Assembly: GCA_950295325.1 (NCBI GenBank)
Contig: OX485808.1
Location: forward strand, 17,938,527-18,002,526
Source: Polytrichum commune
Taxonomy: Eukaryota > Streptophyta > Polytrichopsida > Polytrichales > Polytrichaceae
Direction: 5' to 3'
Length of the DNA stretch: 64,000 bases
Part shown: positions 49,578 through 61,600 of the stretch, one piece after another
Layout of the letters: each line of letters begins with the position of its first letter
How positions within the stretch are numbered: the stretch's first letter is position 1
Made by a program: the position numbers and the translations under genes
Notes under the pieces: generated by a model
What the model saw: only the letters and a program-made list of their open reading frames with translations
What the model was told of the DNA's origin: nothing
Databases searched by the model: none

Positions 49578-51850
49578 CACAAGGAACGTTTTTTGAATTC
49601 CATGTGTATGTTCCAAGATTTATGTATCTTTTCCCTACTTATTTTCATCATTTTCGGGATTCCCCTATGTTCTAATGTTGACTTGTAGGGGAACTCTAAA
49701 CATTTCTATTACACGGGGAAATGATTAGTTTACATTGTAGGGAAATTTGGACTATTATTTTACAACCAAGTGGTCATAGGGAATATAACTTATTTTCAAA
49801 GTGAGAATTTTCATAGAGGGGATTCGATCATAAAATAACATGGGAAATGTATTCTTTCTCTCAAAGAGGAAAATGTAAAATTGCAAGTCTATAGAGTTTG
49901 ATTGACATCTATTCATTGATTCACTTAGTTGGAATAATCAATTATGTCAACATGAATATCACTCAACAATTTTCAATTGGAATGTCAAGGGCCACTCACC
50001 TTTTTATTGACAAACACATAGAGTTCTATGATTAGACATATACACCATCCCATGAAATGGGGACACCCTTTGAAAACCCAGTGGCATGGTAATTTGAAGT
50101 CACATACTCCCCTAAACACTTCCACGACAATGGTGAATCTTGTACAAATGTTCAGAATTCTCCCTGTCGCCCTGCAATTCAAAAGCTACTCTAATTACAC
50201 TAAGATATATATATATATATATAAACATAAAATCACAAAACACAACACTAACCTGTGTGAGAAGATCCTCAATGGTCCGAAGTGGTGGCGAATAAAATGC
50301 TTGTCGTCTACTATCGGGGTAGACAACATTTTTTCCAACTAAACCCTCCATAATTACATCCCTTCGACATACATTATAACCCCCGTCTTTGAAACCACCT
50401 ATCTTCGTTTGAGCCGGATGATCCCCTGTCCACAACATTAACATACGTCGAATTCTAGATTTTCCATCCTCACACATTGGTAACATAGGGAAAATAAGAT
50501 GTGGAGGATAATTGTATACCACATCAAAACCATGAATAAAAAGTGACTCCAAATCACGAAACAAAGGCTCTAGAAAAGTTGTGAGAATTGATTCTTCAGA
50601 CTGCTTAATGATCTGTTTTGATGAGGCTGGAATACAAATCACGGGAATAGGACCAAGAGCATTGTTCTTTCCCTCATCCATAACTTCCAGTTCCACCACC
50701 CAAGTATCGTTGAACTTGGTCGTCGTTGTTAAGAATCCATCCCAATGACCAGCTAGAGCAAAATTCCTTGGATCTCCCTGCATAAATAAAACACAAAAGT
50801 AAAATAAGAAATAGTTTAACTTAACATCAAAATAAGAAATAAATCAGTAAAATAAAAATAAAACTTAATAAAAATCATAAAAATAGAAGAACTCCGAATA
50901 AACACTGACATGTACAAAAATCTTCTTGGAGATAATTTCAGATGAACAAATCAAGCATCTAAACTTATACTCGTGAAATATATCATCCCAACCATCACTT
51001 AGCTCTTGGCATGGATTGGGAAAAGCATGATACACTTCAAAGCAATTCTCATTATTGCATTTCACTGAAAGCTCTCATTTTTGTTCAGGATCCCAAAAAG
51101 CTTGATAAATTCTGAATTTGGAACCATCCCAAAATTCAGAAATTTGAGGAGGATGGTTATCAGGATGAACTCCACGCCATTTTTTACATTGCCTCCAATG
51201 CTCGAGAAACTCATGGCATTGTGTGCGACACAAACTCAACTGCTGCAATTCTGTTGCAATAGGTAGATAATCAAATGGAAGAATATCTTTACGAAGGGCC
51301 TTACAAATTGAACATTTCTCCCCACAGATTTTACAATTCCTCCTCAGTCTAGGACCTTCGAGACATAGGCACTTAACAACAGTTGCTCCTTCGTACTCAT
51401 CACTAGGTGCCAAAAGTTGTGGAGTGTGTGGTAAACCTATACTTCCAATTAATACTCTCCATCTTATTGGCTTTGACATTCCATTTTCTTCATACTCCTT
51501 CAACAACTTGTCATATGAGTTTGGAACCTCTAATTCCTGTCCAACTGATCCTGAAATATTTTTAAAAACAAATGTCAGACACAGAATGAAAATTAATATA
51601 AATTGGCATATTGATATTTATCACTTGACAGAAAATGACATAAGTTAAAGAAGTTTACCTGCATACGAGTAAAGCTGCCCAATATTCATTGATCCATAGT
51701 TGGTACTAGTATTCATTCCAATTATTCTTTTCATAATCTTCTCCTGTAGAGATACAAATGCTTTTCAAAAATCCAAATATGCTTGAAGTAAAACCATTTG
51801 TGTTTTCATAGCAAACTCGAGTATAAAGTTTTCTTGAGCAGGTAGTGGAA
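49578..51850 (-). mobile_element. CACTA-like transposon, copy B (5'-truncated)
   Basis: It interrupts the tandem duplication: the uninterrupted sequence TTTTGTACTTCTACTT is at about 47,049-47,064. Its 3' end is at the left, CACAAGGAAC at 49,578, followed by TTCCCT / AGGGAA-type subterminal motifs up to about 49,850. Transposase exons fill 50,253-51,743 on the minus strand. The right border, about 51,850, lies just upstream of the first recognisable exon and shows no clear matching terminus, so the element is 5'-truncated, or its 5' end has diverged. Confidence 0.62.
50253..51743 (-). pseudogene. Truncated CACTA-like transposase gene, copy B
   Basis: Three exons are visible on the minus strand: 51,659-51,743 (KRIIGMNTSTNYGSMNIG), 50,910-51,550 (from SVGQELEVPNSYDKLLKEY) and 50,253-50,777 (from GDPRNFALAGHWDGF). 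The middle exon has cysteine pairs (CKICGEKCSIC, CLIC), the phrase CHEFLEHWRQC and an in-frame TGA at 51,075-51,077, shortly after QAFWDPEQ. The third has FLEPLFRDLESLF and LMLWTGDHPAQ, the two transposase blocks also seen in copy A. The DxMH exon and everything downstream are absent: after exon 3 only about 670 bp remain before the 3' end. An internal deletion removed the rest. Confidence 0.66.
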
Positions 51851-51988
51851 TTCTACTTAAAATCCGCTTCTAGAGATAATATATATTATGCCTAGGGTCA
51901 TGGGTTCCCCATCAAGTCACAGTATAAGTTTGCAACGTGGGCCCTTAGAATATGAGAGTGAGATATGGGAGTTTAGTTTGAATCTAAG

Positions 51989-52338
51989 CTCGGGGGGGGG
52001 GGGGGGGGAGTGTGTTAAAAAGTTAAGGATATAGGTGCGAACAACCACTATTTTATAGGGGGGTATTACTTTCAATTCTCTTCTTTTTTTCACATGATAT
52101 CATTATGCAAATTTCTACTTTGGGTTAATAGAAAAATGGCTTGCATTACTTATAATTCCAAATTACCTATTATTCCATACCCCATAGTACTTCAAAGATG
52201 TCCAATGCCATTTTTGATACCCTATATTACTCTTAAGTCCATTTATAATTTTCTGCCCCCATGTTTTTAAAATACCCTATCATTTCATCGCACGTATATT
52301 GCTACTCCAACCAATGACTACCCCCCCCCCCCCCCGAG
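51989..52338. mobile_element. 350-bp MITE with poly-G/poly-C inverted ends and 8-bp TSD
   Basis: It begins CTC followed by 17 G and ends with 15 C followed by GAG. AATCTAAG flanks both sides (51,981-51,988 and 52,339-52,346). The homologous position in tandem unit 1 (about 47,189-47,196) has a single AATCTAAG and no insert, so this is a recent insertion. An 8-bp duplication suggests hAT, but such ends are unusual. Confidence 0.75.
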
Positions 52339-52680
52339 AATCTAAGTCTCCATGTGTAGCTTTTTTAGCATCTCACTGTTATATTTGGAGAGCCCACTGA
52401 ACAAGAGTTGTAGAATGCATAATGTTGTGCATGGTTCTTAAATTAAAAGGCACCAAAATGAATTGCACTTCATGTTAAGTACTTTTTTGCAACCACATAA
52501 GTTCATTCATCATGAAGAAATTGTTATGTGGGACTAGTTCTAATTCTTAAATCCTACCACATGATCATGTAGTTTCAGATTGAATCTGAGTGAGCACAAC
52601 AATATCAAACCGAATATGAGTGAACACAACTCATCTATTAAATTATGCTATGCGACCCATTTCCCACCCTAAATTATTAC

Positions 52681-52716
<36 letters not shown>

Positions 52717-53400
52717 TACAAACATGTGAGCATGATCTCGTAGCTTTGAAAACAATATTTTGCTCAAAGTTGACATAATTTGGTTAGATTGATTTAAGGT
52801 ATCGTGTAATTATGAGTAAGAGTCCACTTCTAGAGATACATGCCTCTCACATGCCTGCAATTCTTGGTTGGCTTCCAAGTCAAAAAGAACACTACAATGT
52901 TTATGGTATTTAGTGTCACGTTCACTATTTACGAAGGGTGTGAGGCCAAACCACCCACCCTTAAGCGTCCTAGTCCGGGTGAGGGAATGGGGATCACATT
53001 CGTGTTCATATAACTCCCTCTTACCAACTTCGCACAAATCCATTTCATTTTCTATCAATTCTTGCACACCAATTTATTCCATAATACGAGTACAAGCATT
53101 GAAAAATGCGCTTCTCTATTTATTCCCTTCCTCCTACACTAATTCACAACCCCACACTCAAATCCCTACTAAAGCTTATTCCCTTATGCCACCCTCTAAG
53201 TTATATGAACCAACTCCACTAATTCACTAATGAGTTGAGCTCCTAATTAATTCTTCCCCCCCTCCCCCCTTTTCTAATTAAGTAGCCCTCATAATAAGTT
53301 ACCTTACTCTCTTCCCATATCCGGCCGGCTCATAACCGGCCCTATCCATGGGCCATGTCCGGTCCCATACCCGGCCTTAAATCCCAGCCTTCAGCTAAAC

Positions 53401-53910
53401 CAACAGCTCCTTAGTCCCATCCTTCGAGGCTAACCAGCAGCTCCTTAGTCCCAGCCTTCGAGGCTAAACCAGCAGCTCCTTAAATCCAACCTTCTAGCTA
53501 AACCAACAGCTCCTTAGTCCCAACCTTCGAGGCTAAACCAACAACTCCTTAAATCCAACCTTCTAGCTAACCAGCAGCTCCTTAGTCCAACCTTCGAGCT
53601 AACCAGCACCTCCTTAGTCCCAGCCTTCGAGGCTAAACCAACAGCTCCTTAAATCCAACCTTCTAGCTAAACCAGCAACTCCTTAAATCCAACCTTCAAG
53701 CTAACCAGCAGCTCCTTAGTCCCAGCCTTCGAGGCTAAACCAGCAGCTCCTTAATCCCAGCCTTCAAGTCTAAACCAACAGCTCTTTAAATCCAACCTTC
53801 TAACTAACCAGTAGCTCCTTAGTCCAACCTTCGAGGCTAACCAGCAGCTCCTTAGTCCCAACCTTCGAGGCTAAACCAACAGCTTCTTAATCCCAGCCTT
53901 AGAGCTAAGA
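53401..53910. repeat. Minisatellite, about 15 units of 33-37 bp
   Basis: Units follow AACCAGCAGCTCCTTAGTCC plus CAGCCTTCGAGGCTA, and many contain the small dyad AGCCTTCGAGGCT. Two unit types (ending TTCGAGGCTAA and TTCTAGCTAA) are interspersed, which suggests higher-order growth. Confidence 0.8.
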
Positions 53911-54004
53911 CCCCTAACTAATTCCCCTACCTAATTCCACTAATTTCACTAAGTCCCCTCCTAAGTCCCGCATTCTTTCGAGCTCTAAGAGCTCAAAATC
54001 CTAG

Positions 54005-54005
<1 letters not shown>

Positions 54006-54044
<39 letters not shown>

Positions 54045-54075
54045 GAAGAGAGGAGAGAAGAGGAGGAGAGGGCAC
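54006..54075. repeat. GA-rich simple repeat
   Basis: An uninterrupted GA run of about 30 bp followed by imperfect GAGAG sequence. Confidence 0.8.
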
Positions 54076-54527
54076 CCAAAACCACAAACCCCTTAACCCT
54101 CTCCTACTTAGTAGGACCTTATATCACTATATTCGTTAATCGGAGATTTTTGAAAGTCTCAAAATTAAATATGCCCATAGTTTGGGATGCCAATATTGTG
54201 GGCATATAGAATATTGGGAACATCAAGAACATGATGATTTATAAATTCGCATGCGAAGAATATTCTCATTACTAAAAATAGAAAGTCTCAATTACAATGA
54301 AAACGTGTAGTCCATGTGAAAAATAACAATGGACTTTTAAAAACAAATTGTTTATGTCATTTTAGAGTTTAGGGTGCCCATCCCAAAAGTAAGGGTCTTA
54401 TAAAGTTGGATGACACATCCCAAACATATGCCACAATGGAATGTGACAAGTCTACTAAGTCTATTAAAAACCAAGCTTGCTAAGCTCACATGCCTCTCGC
54501 CATTAACTCCCACCTAGTATGTTATGT

Positions 54528-57500
54528 TTACCCATCTCCATCTTCCGCTTCATATCCATTGTCCGAGTCATTTTCCGCAGCTGCAATACGTGCCAAATTG
54601 TCCTTGGCAAAATCTATATGTTTTTGGGGAATGGTCATTGATTCTGTTTTGGAACCTTTGCGCGGCTTCCAAGCACAAAGTATAGTATCCGTGTTTATCC
54701 GAACCGGTTTGTACGCTGAGTCCACTGTCCACTTGAAATTCTTTTTGGTGTCCCAACCTAAATAAGTGCGAAGTACGTTCTGGTCTTTAGTGCTTGGACG
54801 GCAATATTCCACCTCAATTTGACGAAAGTTGGGGCTAGTTCGAACAAAATTGGGTGAAGACAATGTTTTCACCAACCAAATTGGTTTGGGATGCTCCTCA
54901 TCCCCAGCTCGTACGAGCACCAAATAACCTTCATGGCAATCAACCCCAACACGAAACGACAGTGCCGGTCGATTGCGGGCAGGGCCAACGTAATGTTCAT
55001 CCATTGCGAACTCTTCACGAACGTCTCCATTGTTGAAAAACATGGTGTCAGACTTGACAACCGTCAAACGACTTTGTGGCCAAAACCCTTGTGTCAAAGT
55101 CGTACAGGTGTCGCCATCAACTGTCACTAGGGCCGAGCGAATGCGATCCCAATATGAAATCAATGGTTCATGAGTATCTCTAACACATCTAGTGATGTCC
55201 TCCTCACACAACTCCTTCCAATATTCAATGAATCCGGATATGCCTTTGATGATCTCCGGTCGATTCCTCATGGGGTTGGGTTTACAAGGCTTTGGATCCC
55301 CATCCGGGAGCAAACATTTCCCATCATTGTCTTGACACCATACTAGTATACCGTCATCCGGGCCCCAATTAGGAGATGTGCACAAAAGCTTGAATTGTAT
55401 GGCCGGGAGACCATCATCCCTCATATAGAATCGGAATTGTTGTGCTTTGGTGTGTCCCACCAAACGGTCCCTTCCTTTCAACATGTATGGCTTGATGAAG
55501 GCCTTAAAATCTAGTACTTCCTCGATCATGTGCGGAATCACCGGCATATGGTCCAAATCCATATACAATTTCATAAGAAGTGGTATGGTTGGAAAATCTT
55601 CCTCATGCAACTTCATGCTCCACCGTCCGAAGGACGCATCAATGTCGTCATGTATGTGTCCCACCATCAAGAAAGACAAAAACACCTCCTTGAAGATACC
55701 TTTTGCCACAAGCAAAGACCAAAAACAAAATACGTATCGACATTTGTTGTCCTTTGCGCAATTATCAAGTTGAACGTGGAGAGTTGGAGGCAAAAGTTTT
55801 ACACAAATAAGCTCTCTGGATGTTTTCTGCAATGACGACATACAAACCTCCTTATCCGCAAGCACTGTCTCGTAAAGGGGTGTCGTTCCACACCCATCAA
55901 ACAATGCACGTGAAGACTATATCGGCGGTTTCTCTAGATCGCGCAAGAGTTTTGCAAATGAACCCACCGTGTGGTTAGTATCGCCAGGGTAAAAATCCAA
56001 ATCATAATGGGCATATTTTACGTCCCCATGGCCGTGGGCAATCATACCTATAAAAAACAAACGATGGATTAATCTCCAAAAAAATGAAGAGACCACTGAA
56101 GTAGAACATTTGGAAAACACACCCAATAAAATTGGATTTATGGTGAATATAGGTTTGTGATGCCATACAAACCTGTTACAGATACGGGCAACTTGAAAAG
56201 ACCATCCGTGGCCTTTATTTTGCGAGCATAACAAGGGCATGCGGTCTTCGAGTGGTCCATTTTATCATGGATAACTGTTAGAACCTCTGTAGGCCTCATT
56301 ATGGACAAAGCACGGTTCTTGTAGTAATCTTGACGGTGAGCCTCTTGGTTGTTGACATGTTCAATATATTTTGCCTGATGCCTGCTATGAGACTCAGTAC
56401 CTATGGGGTGGGCAACTCGAAGACCTTTGTATTTTTCACACGTCGTGCACCTCGCGAACTTGTCACCAAGTCTCTTCAAAATGTATTCTGCAAATTGTTG
56501 GTTTTTAATGACACTCAACTTGGACAAAGAAATGGGCCCACAACTCGCTATGCGACCCACTTCGTTGATATCCGTTAATATGTTCTTCCATTTTGTGCCC
56601 GTGGGCAACACCATTCGAACAACTTTCTCCCCTATCGACAACGTCCTCGTCTTGTGGGGCATTGCATCGGCCAATGGCACTATGATCGTGGAGAGTGTGG
56701 CGGAGGCTTGGAGTGTAGCCTCCCTAGGTTTCTTTGTGCCCGCATTGCCATGAAATCGAGAGCGACGACCCAAGGATGAATACTTTCTAAACCTATAAAA
56801 GTCAGCCTTGGAGACGGCATGAATGGTATACCATGCGGTACAACACACTTCCACATTCTCGAGGGTGACCACCTTATGGCCATGGGCATCAAGGTGCAAA
56901 TTTCTATGGACCTCGAGTTTCTTTGCTGACCTCATACGAAAATCTGCTAGCCACATCTCCTGACGCAAAGACTTAATTTTTTCGCGGTGGAAAAATTGGC
57001 AACATCTTTTTGCACAACAGTCCTTGGCGGACACGAGACGGATAGAATCGTCTCCTAATATGCGATCATGTCGACGCTCTTTATCCTTAGGAGGCGCGCG
57101 GCTAGAATCATATCTACAGAGGCCTTTGCGAGGACGAGTGTTGGAAACCAAGGTTGATTGAACTTGCTCATGCCGTCGCCCATGATCCCACAAGCTTACT
57201 TCTTCATGAAGAACCCGACGAAGGGACCATCGGCGCAATGAAAACCTCCAAGTCACAGGGACCTCAAGCGGAAGCAAAGAATTCAAGATGCACACCCCAA
57301 CATCATGGAGACCAAGGGGATTGGCATCAACACATTCACGGGGATCGGAGTTTCTACATATGTCATTTGCCACCGGGACACCTAGATCATTAAGTAGAAC
57401 CACATCAAGGCCCACCCATTTCTCCCTACCATATCCTGCACACAAAGGAATGTCATCGTCGTCCACACCGGAATGTAGAGAACGGTCGTGCACTTGAAAA

Positions 57501-57649
57501 GAATCATGAGAGGATGTACGCAATGACACACCCTCCACGTTTGTGTCGTCAAAACTACCCGCGGATGAGGATGAAAGTTCACATTCACGAACGGAGGACG
57601 ACATGTCTGTTGACAACTCCAGAGAACTACCACCCACATGCATCGCCAT
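54528..57649 (-). pseudogene. DUF7869-type transposon gene with one in-frame stop
   Basis: Two coding exons, 56,173-57,649 and 54,528-56,047. The 125-bp intron (ACAG|GTTTGT ... TTATAG|GT) keeps the frame, giving 999 codons. ATG at 57,649 is preferred: it follows an acceptor-like TTTTTGTAG, so an intron in the 5' leader is likely. Cysteine-rich segments (AKDCCAKRCCQFF, ARCTTCEKY) precede VIHDKMDHSKT (about residue 475). After the intron come VQLDNCAKDNKCRYVF (Asp about 587) and GHIHDDIDASFGRW (about 623). These match the three acidic blocks of DUF7869 proteins, thought to be RNase-H-like transposases. A single TAG at 55,917-55,919 (codon 536) interrupts an otherwise intact frame. The gene is GC-richer than its surroundings, and a dyad array lies just upstream. 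Confidence 0.68.
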
Positions 57650-57756
57650 CCCACCTACAAAAACCAGAGGCACCAGGAGACCCAAACGTAAACGAAAGAA
57701 TGACAGCCAATATGGACAACATTCAACGCAACATGCCAAATCAGTCAAGTTCTAAA

Positions 57757-58743
57757 TACGAACGTCCGTTCGTATACAACTGCAATAATGAATGTGCATG
57801 TGTGTGGAAGTCAATAACTTAGAAAGCCTTTCAAGGTGCTATCATATTGATCGCAGGTGGAATTTACGAACGTGCGTTCGTTAATTACAGACCATCGACC
57901 TGCATGAGCAGAACGCAGAAGTTTTTTATACGAACGCACGTTCGTATAGCATAGGATGAATGAGTTTGGGTATAAAGGTTTATAAACGAGGAGTATTTCT
58001 TGGAAACCAGGACAAAACTCGCATGTTGTATTCACGAGAAAAATTTGTAAATCACAACTATCCGGAATTTCCAAGAGTATATCGGGACAAAATAGATAGC
58101 ATGTTTACGAACGCACGTTCGTAAAACCATAGCAATCACTATCTGCACGTGTACACCAGAAAATCATAGATGGCGTACTTACGAACGCACGTTCGTAAAT
58201 GAACAACCATTATATTTATAATTATACACACATAAAAGCGTAGATGCCACATTTACGAACGCACGTTCGTAAATGAACCACCATTCGCACTGCATATGAT
58301 TGATATACATGTGTCACAACGTCGACTATGGTCTACTTTGGTAGTTACGAACGCACGTTCATAAACCCACAACATTCCGTCCGATCCAACAGTTCTAGTG
58401 ATGGGACCTCGTCTTTACGAACGCACGTTTGTAAAACCACAACAACCCCTATCTGAAGGTGTACACCAAGAAATCATAGATGGCGTACTTACGAACGCAC
58501 GTTCGTAAATGAACAACCATTATATTTATAATTGTACACACATAAAAGCGTAGATGCCACATTTACGAACGCACGTTCGTAAATGAACCACCATTCGCAT
58601 CGCACATGATTGATATACATGTGTCACAACGTCGACTCTGGTCTACTTTGGTAGTTACGAACGCACGTTCGTAAACCCACAACATTCCGTCCGATCCAAC
58701 TGTGCTAGTGATGGGACCTCATCTTTACGAACGCGCGTTCGTA
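57757..58743. repeat. Dyad array A: 12 copies of TACGAACG-NN-CGTTCGTA
   Basis: 18-bp dyads start at 57757, 57865, 57929, 58106, 58180, 58254, 58346, 58416, 58490, 58564, 58656 and 58726. Nine have perfect 8-bp arms; those at 57865, 58346 and 58416 have one change each. Many extend to 10-bp arms (TTTACGAACG). The centre is mostly CA, with TC, TG and CG also seen. Spacings from 58,106 on run 74, 74, 92, 70, 74, 74, 92, 70. The array lies directly upstream of the DUF7869 gene. Confidence 0.9.
58106..58743. repeat. 310-bp tandem duplication inside dyad array A
   Basis: 58,106-58,415 and 58,416-58,743 are near-identical at an offset of 310 bp, each holding four dyads with the same internal spacing (a 12th dyad closes the second unit). 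Spacer differences are few, so the duplication is recent. Confidence 0.85.
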
Positions 58744-59138
58744 AGTTTCCGGTATTTGCGGCGGTATATTAGGGATATGCTATGTCATGTACCTGTGAGG
58801 AGTACGGTTGGCGAACAGGAGGGTGGCTTGAGCGCGCTCCGACGACTCTCTAGAGCGCACACCTCCCGTCAGCCGCAGAAAAGAGCTCTTCCGTGGGGGG
58901 AAAAGCTTTAAGTACCTCCCCCCGGTGGTTCAAAATCTCTTGGATGCTCTTTAAAAAGCGGATTCCCACCCCCTACCTAGACCTACCAATATGCCATTCC
59001 CGCCATGCGATTCCCGCCATGACCAATTATATAAATAGCATTTTGTATGCAACATGTATTGCATGCACGCACATTATATTGGAAAAAAATGTAAATTAGT
59101 CGCACACCTTAGATGTAACCAAGGTCTGAACAACCAAA

Positions 59139-59180
<42 letters not shown>

Positions 59181-60420
59181 ACATGATATTTAAATATTAT
59201 GAATTTTGACATAGAAGATTAAATGATTTGCAACCAAGGTGTGAAGTCCAAGTTAATGAACAATTCATATCTACTACAATAATGGTATATTTGGTAATTG
59301 GAGTCATTTAGTTGATTTTGAGACTATTTAAGAACGCACTTTAAATTTCAAATATGGACTTGTAATTACAAACTAAAATTTCCATACGTATAGTTTCCAA
59401 ATCGGATGCAACTAACATTAGACATAAAGGCATTGAAGTGAACGAAATTATGAAACATAGTTACATGAAAATATTTGCACATGAAATGAGAAATAGACCC
59501 CAAAGGAAGGGAACATACCGAGAATTAATGGAACTTGAATCAATTCAATGGAAATACCATCCATAACTCTTAACCTTGATATATAAAAGAAACTAAATAT
59601 AGAAACTATATTTATATCACTCAATAAGGTGGGAGTGGGACTCATGGACCCATGAATAGAAAATCATTGACGCATGAATTAAGGGCCTAAGACATGCAAG
59701 TTATAATAATATTAAGTATGGATTGTGTGATCAGATTCTATAATAACTATTAAGTTATTATTTCATCATAACTCTTAAGTTTCAAGTTTCATTAATCACA
59801 TAAACCAAATTTTTGTCTCAATTCAATTAATTTAGAATCTCCAAATGACAATCGGCATGATTCTCAATTATTACGATTGATATGAATCGAATAAAGCAAT
59901 TTCCAATCCATCGAACATCGGTAGATCATTTTGACATGCCCATAGATCACAACATGGCCACATACAAGACTACCATGTAAGATACAAAGATGCAGGGATG
60001 TAGAGTTTAGGGTTGGTGATAGTGTTTAGGGTTTAGGGTTTAGTGTATTCGACCACATGGCTGCAATGCACAAGTTCAATCTAAAATGTCCTCAGATGAA
60101 TGACGATAAACAAAATTCAAGCATGTTTACTAAGTTATTGAAGTTAATGTGATAGACGCATCCATTACATATAGGGTTTACAAATCATGAATTTAATGTG
60201 AACTCATTACTTATACATTCAAGTCGTTATAAGTGTTACATATTGTAGAATGTTTCATTCAATTAATAGTTAAGTTGAATTATATATACTATCGTTTATG
60301 CTTTTTTTGTATTAAACCTTAGGGTCCTCTTTTTAAAAACAATTAGTGTTATTTCTATAAATGTTCATGGTTTTGGGTTTTAGTTGTACAAGTGTTACTT
60401 GTACATTTTGTATAGTTGTT
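58744..60420. other. Non-coding interval between the arrays, left part
   Basis: It contains a (TA)n tract at 59,141-59,177 and a telomere-like tract TTTAGGGTTTAGGGTTTAG at about 60,025-60,043. No supported gene. Confidence 0.4.
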
Positions 60421-61600
60421 CTTTTTTAAACCCCCCCACCCAAGGCTGATTTTTCACAAAGTTTTTGCCCGTCCACGTCCAAAAACCTTGAATTGAAAGG
60501 CAAAAAAAATTGCAACCCGTCCCAAAACCGGTAATTATTTCTAAACCAACCCGTCCATGGAAAGGTTAAAGGAAAAACAACCCGTCCCAAAACAGGTAAT
60601 TTCTAAACCAACCTGTCCATGAAAAGGTTAAAGAAAAAAACCAATTAATAAAGATAAACCGAAAGATGTTGGCATGTGATTGGTTGCACTTGGAAACAAT
60701 AGGATTTTGCTTCAATGCCATCAGTACTATGTCTTTTTGCTAATTTCAGCTGCCACCACCCGCATTCCCTCCATGACATTGCCCCCCCCCCCCCAATTTC
60801 TTCCATTTGAGTTTTGAAGCTCTTCCCATCGAGCAGGTATTGAAGCTCTTCCCATTGACAAATCTGAGTTAGTTAGGTATCTCTTACACACATTCTTTCT
60901 ATATCTTTTGGGCATGAGGGATTATGAGGTTTTGGGTGAAGGATTTGAGTTTTTTTTTTGGAACAAGAACTGGTAGGCTTCGCGGTCGAGGAGATTCAAC
61001 CTACCTTTTTGTGTCATGCATTGCAATATGTGAGAGGGGTTTTCCTAAACAAAACCTAATCAAAAATCATCTACGTACTAGTTTGAAGTTAGAAACTTTA
61101 GATGCTTTGATGCGCTTTTCATGTGCAAATATTCCAGTTGAAAACATCAATTGGAATGCAGTGATGCTTGTTTGGAGAAACATGAAGGATAGGAGAATTC
61201 ATCCACTTCTTTGAAGGGTAAGTAGGTATTTATTTTTAAAATTTTGATCATAAGTGTACCTTCAATTATAATCTTTGACATTATGTTAAAAAGGTTCTAA
61301 ATTTTGTGGTTGATGAATTAATGTATGCAGGTGAATCAAGCACTTCAATTTGATATATTGATTGGGTATTAGTGGTTTGATTGCATTATGCTTATATTCA
61401 CATGTCATGTATGACATAATGTAATTGATATTTATACCATTTATGTTTTTTGGACAAAAATTATAAAAACATTATTTTTAGAACCCGTCCAAAGTAAATT
61501 TGACACGTCCAAAAACCGGTTCATTTTCTAAGAATCCGTCCACTGGAAATGTTTTTTTTTATGAACATGTCCCTAGACATGTTAGGGACCTTTTGAAAAA
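60421..61600 (+). mobile_element. hAT-like relic with clustered CCCGTCC motifs at both sides
   Basis: A transposase C-terminal fragment at 60,924-61,214 is flanked by clusters of CCGTCC/CGTCCAAA motifs (left 60,468-60,620, right 61,488-61,545). The possible ends GGCTGATTTTTCACAAAG (about 60,443) and, inverted, GGGCATTTTTCAAAAG (about 61,590) are similar but imperfect. Target duplication unresolved because of C-rich flanks. Borders approximate. Confidence 0.45.
60924..61214 (+). pseudogene. hAT transposase C-terminal (dimerisation) fragment
   Basis: A frame of 96 codons from an ATG of doubtful relevance to TGA. Residues from about 33 on read AICERGFPKQNLIKNHLRTS and LKLETLDALMRFS, then NINWNAVMLVW. 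This aligns block for block with the relic at 38,997-39,606 and is the hAT C-terminal dimerisation region. No upstream catalytic part is present in frame; a 10-T run lies within the frame just after its start. It is a fragment only. Confidence 0.65.

Larger units (their letters stand above)
46211..52940. repeat. 2.5-kb tandem duplication within copy 2
   Basis: 46,211-48,731 is repeated directly from 48,732 at an offset of 2,521 bp, and the two are almost identical over the first 800 bp. The second unit is split: 48,732-49,577, then the CACTA-like insert, 51,851-51,988, then the poly-G MITE, 52,339-52,940, where unrelated DNA begins. The junction truncates the TIR element starting at about 48,638. 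Confidence 0.82.
52941..54527. other. Unassigned DNA between tandem unit 2 and the DUF7869 gene
   Basis: It begins TGTGAGGCC, where similarity to tandem unit 1 stops. It contains a 35-bp minisatellite and a GA-rich tract. The TG start might be an LTR boundary, but no partner LTR, primer-binding site or polyprotein was found. No coding sequence supported. Confidence 0.4.

Noticed and set aside
51840-51850. TAGTG as the CACTA terminus of copy B
   Set aside because: It does not match the CACAAGG end at 49,578 and has no matching 3-bp duplication.
52941-54100. Solo LTR starting TGTGAGGCC
   Set aside because: No CA end with target duplication, no partner LTR and no primer-binding site could be found; left as unassigned.
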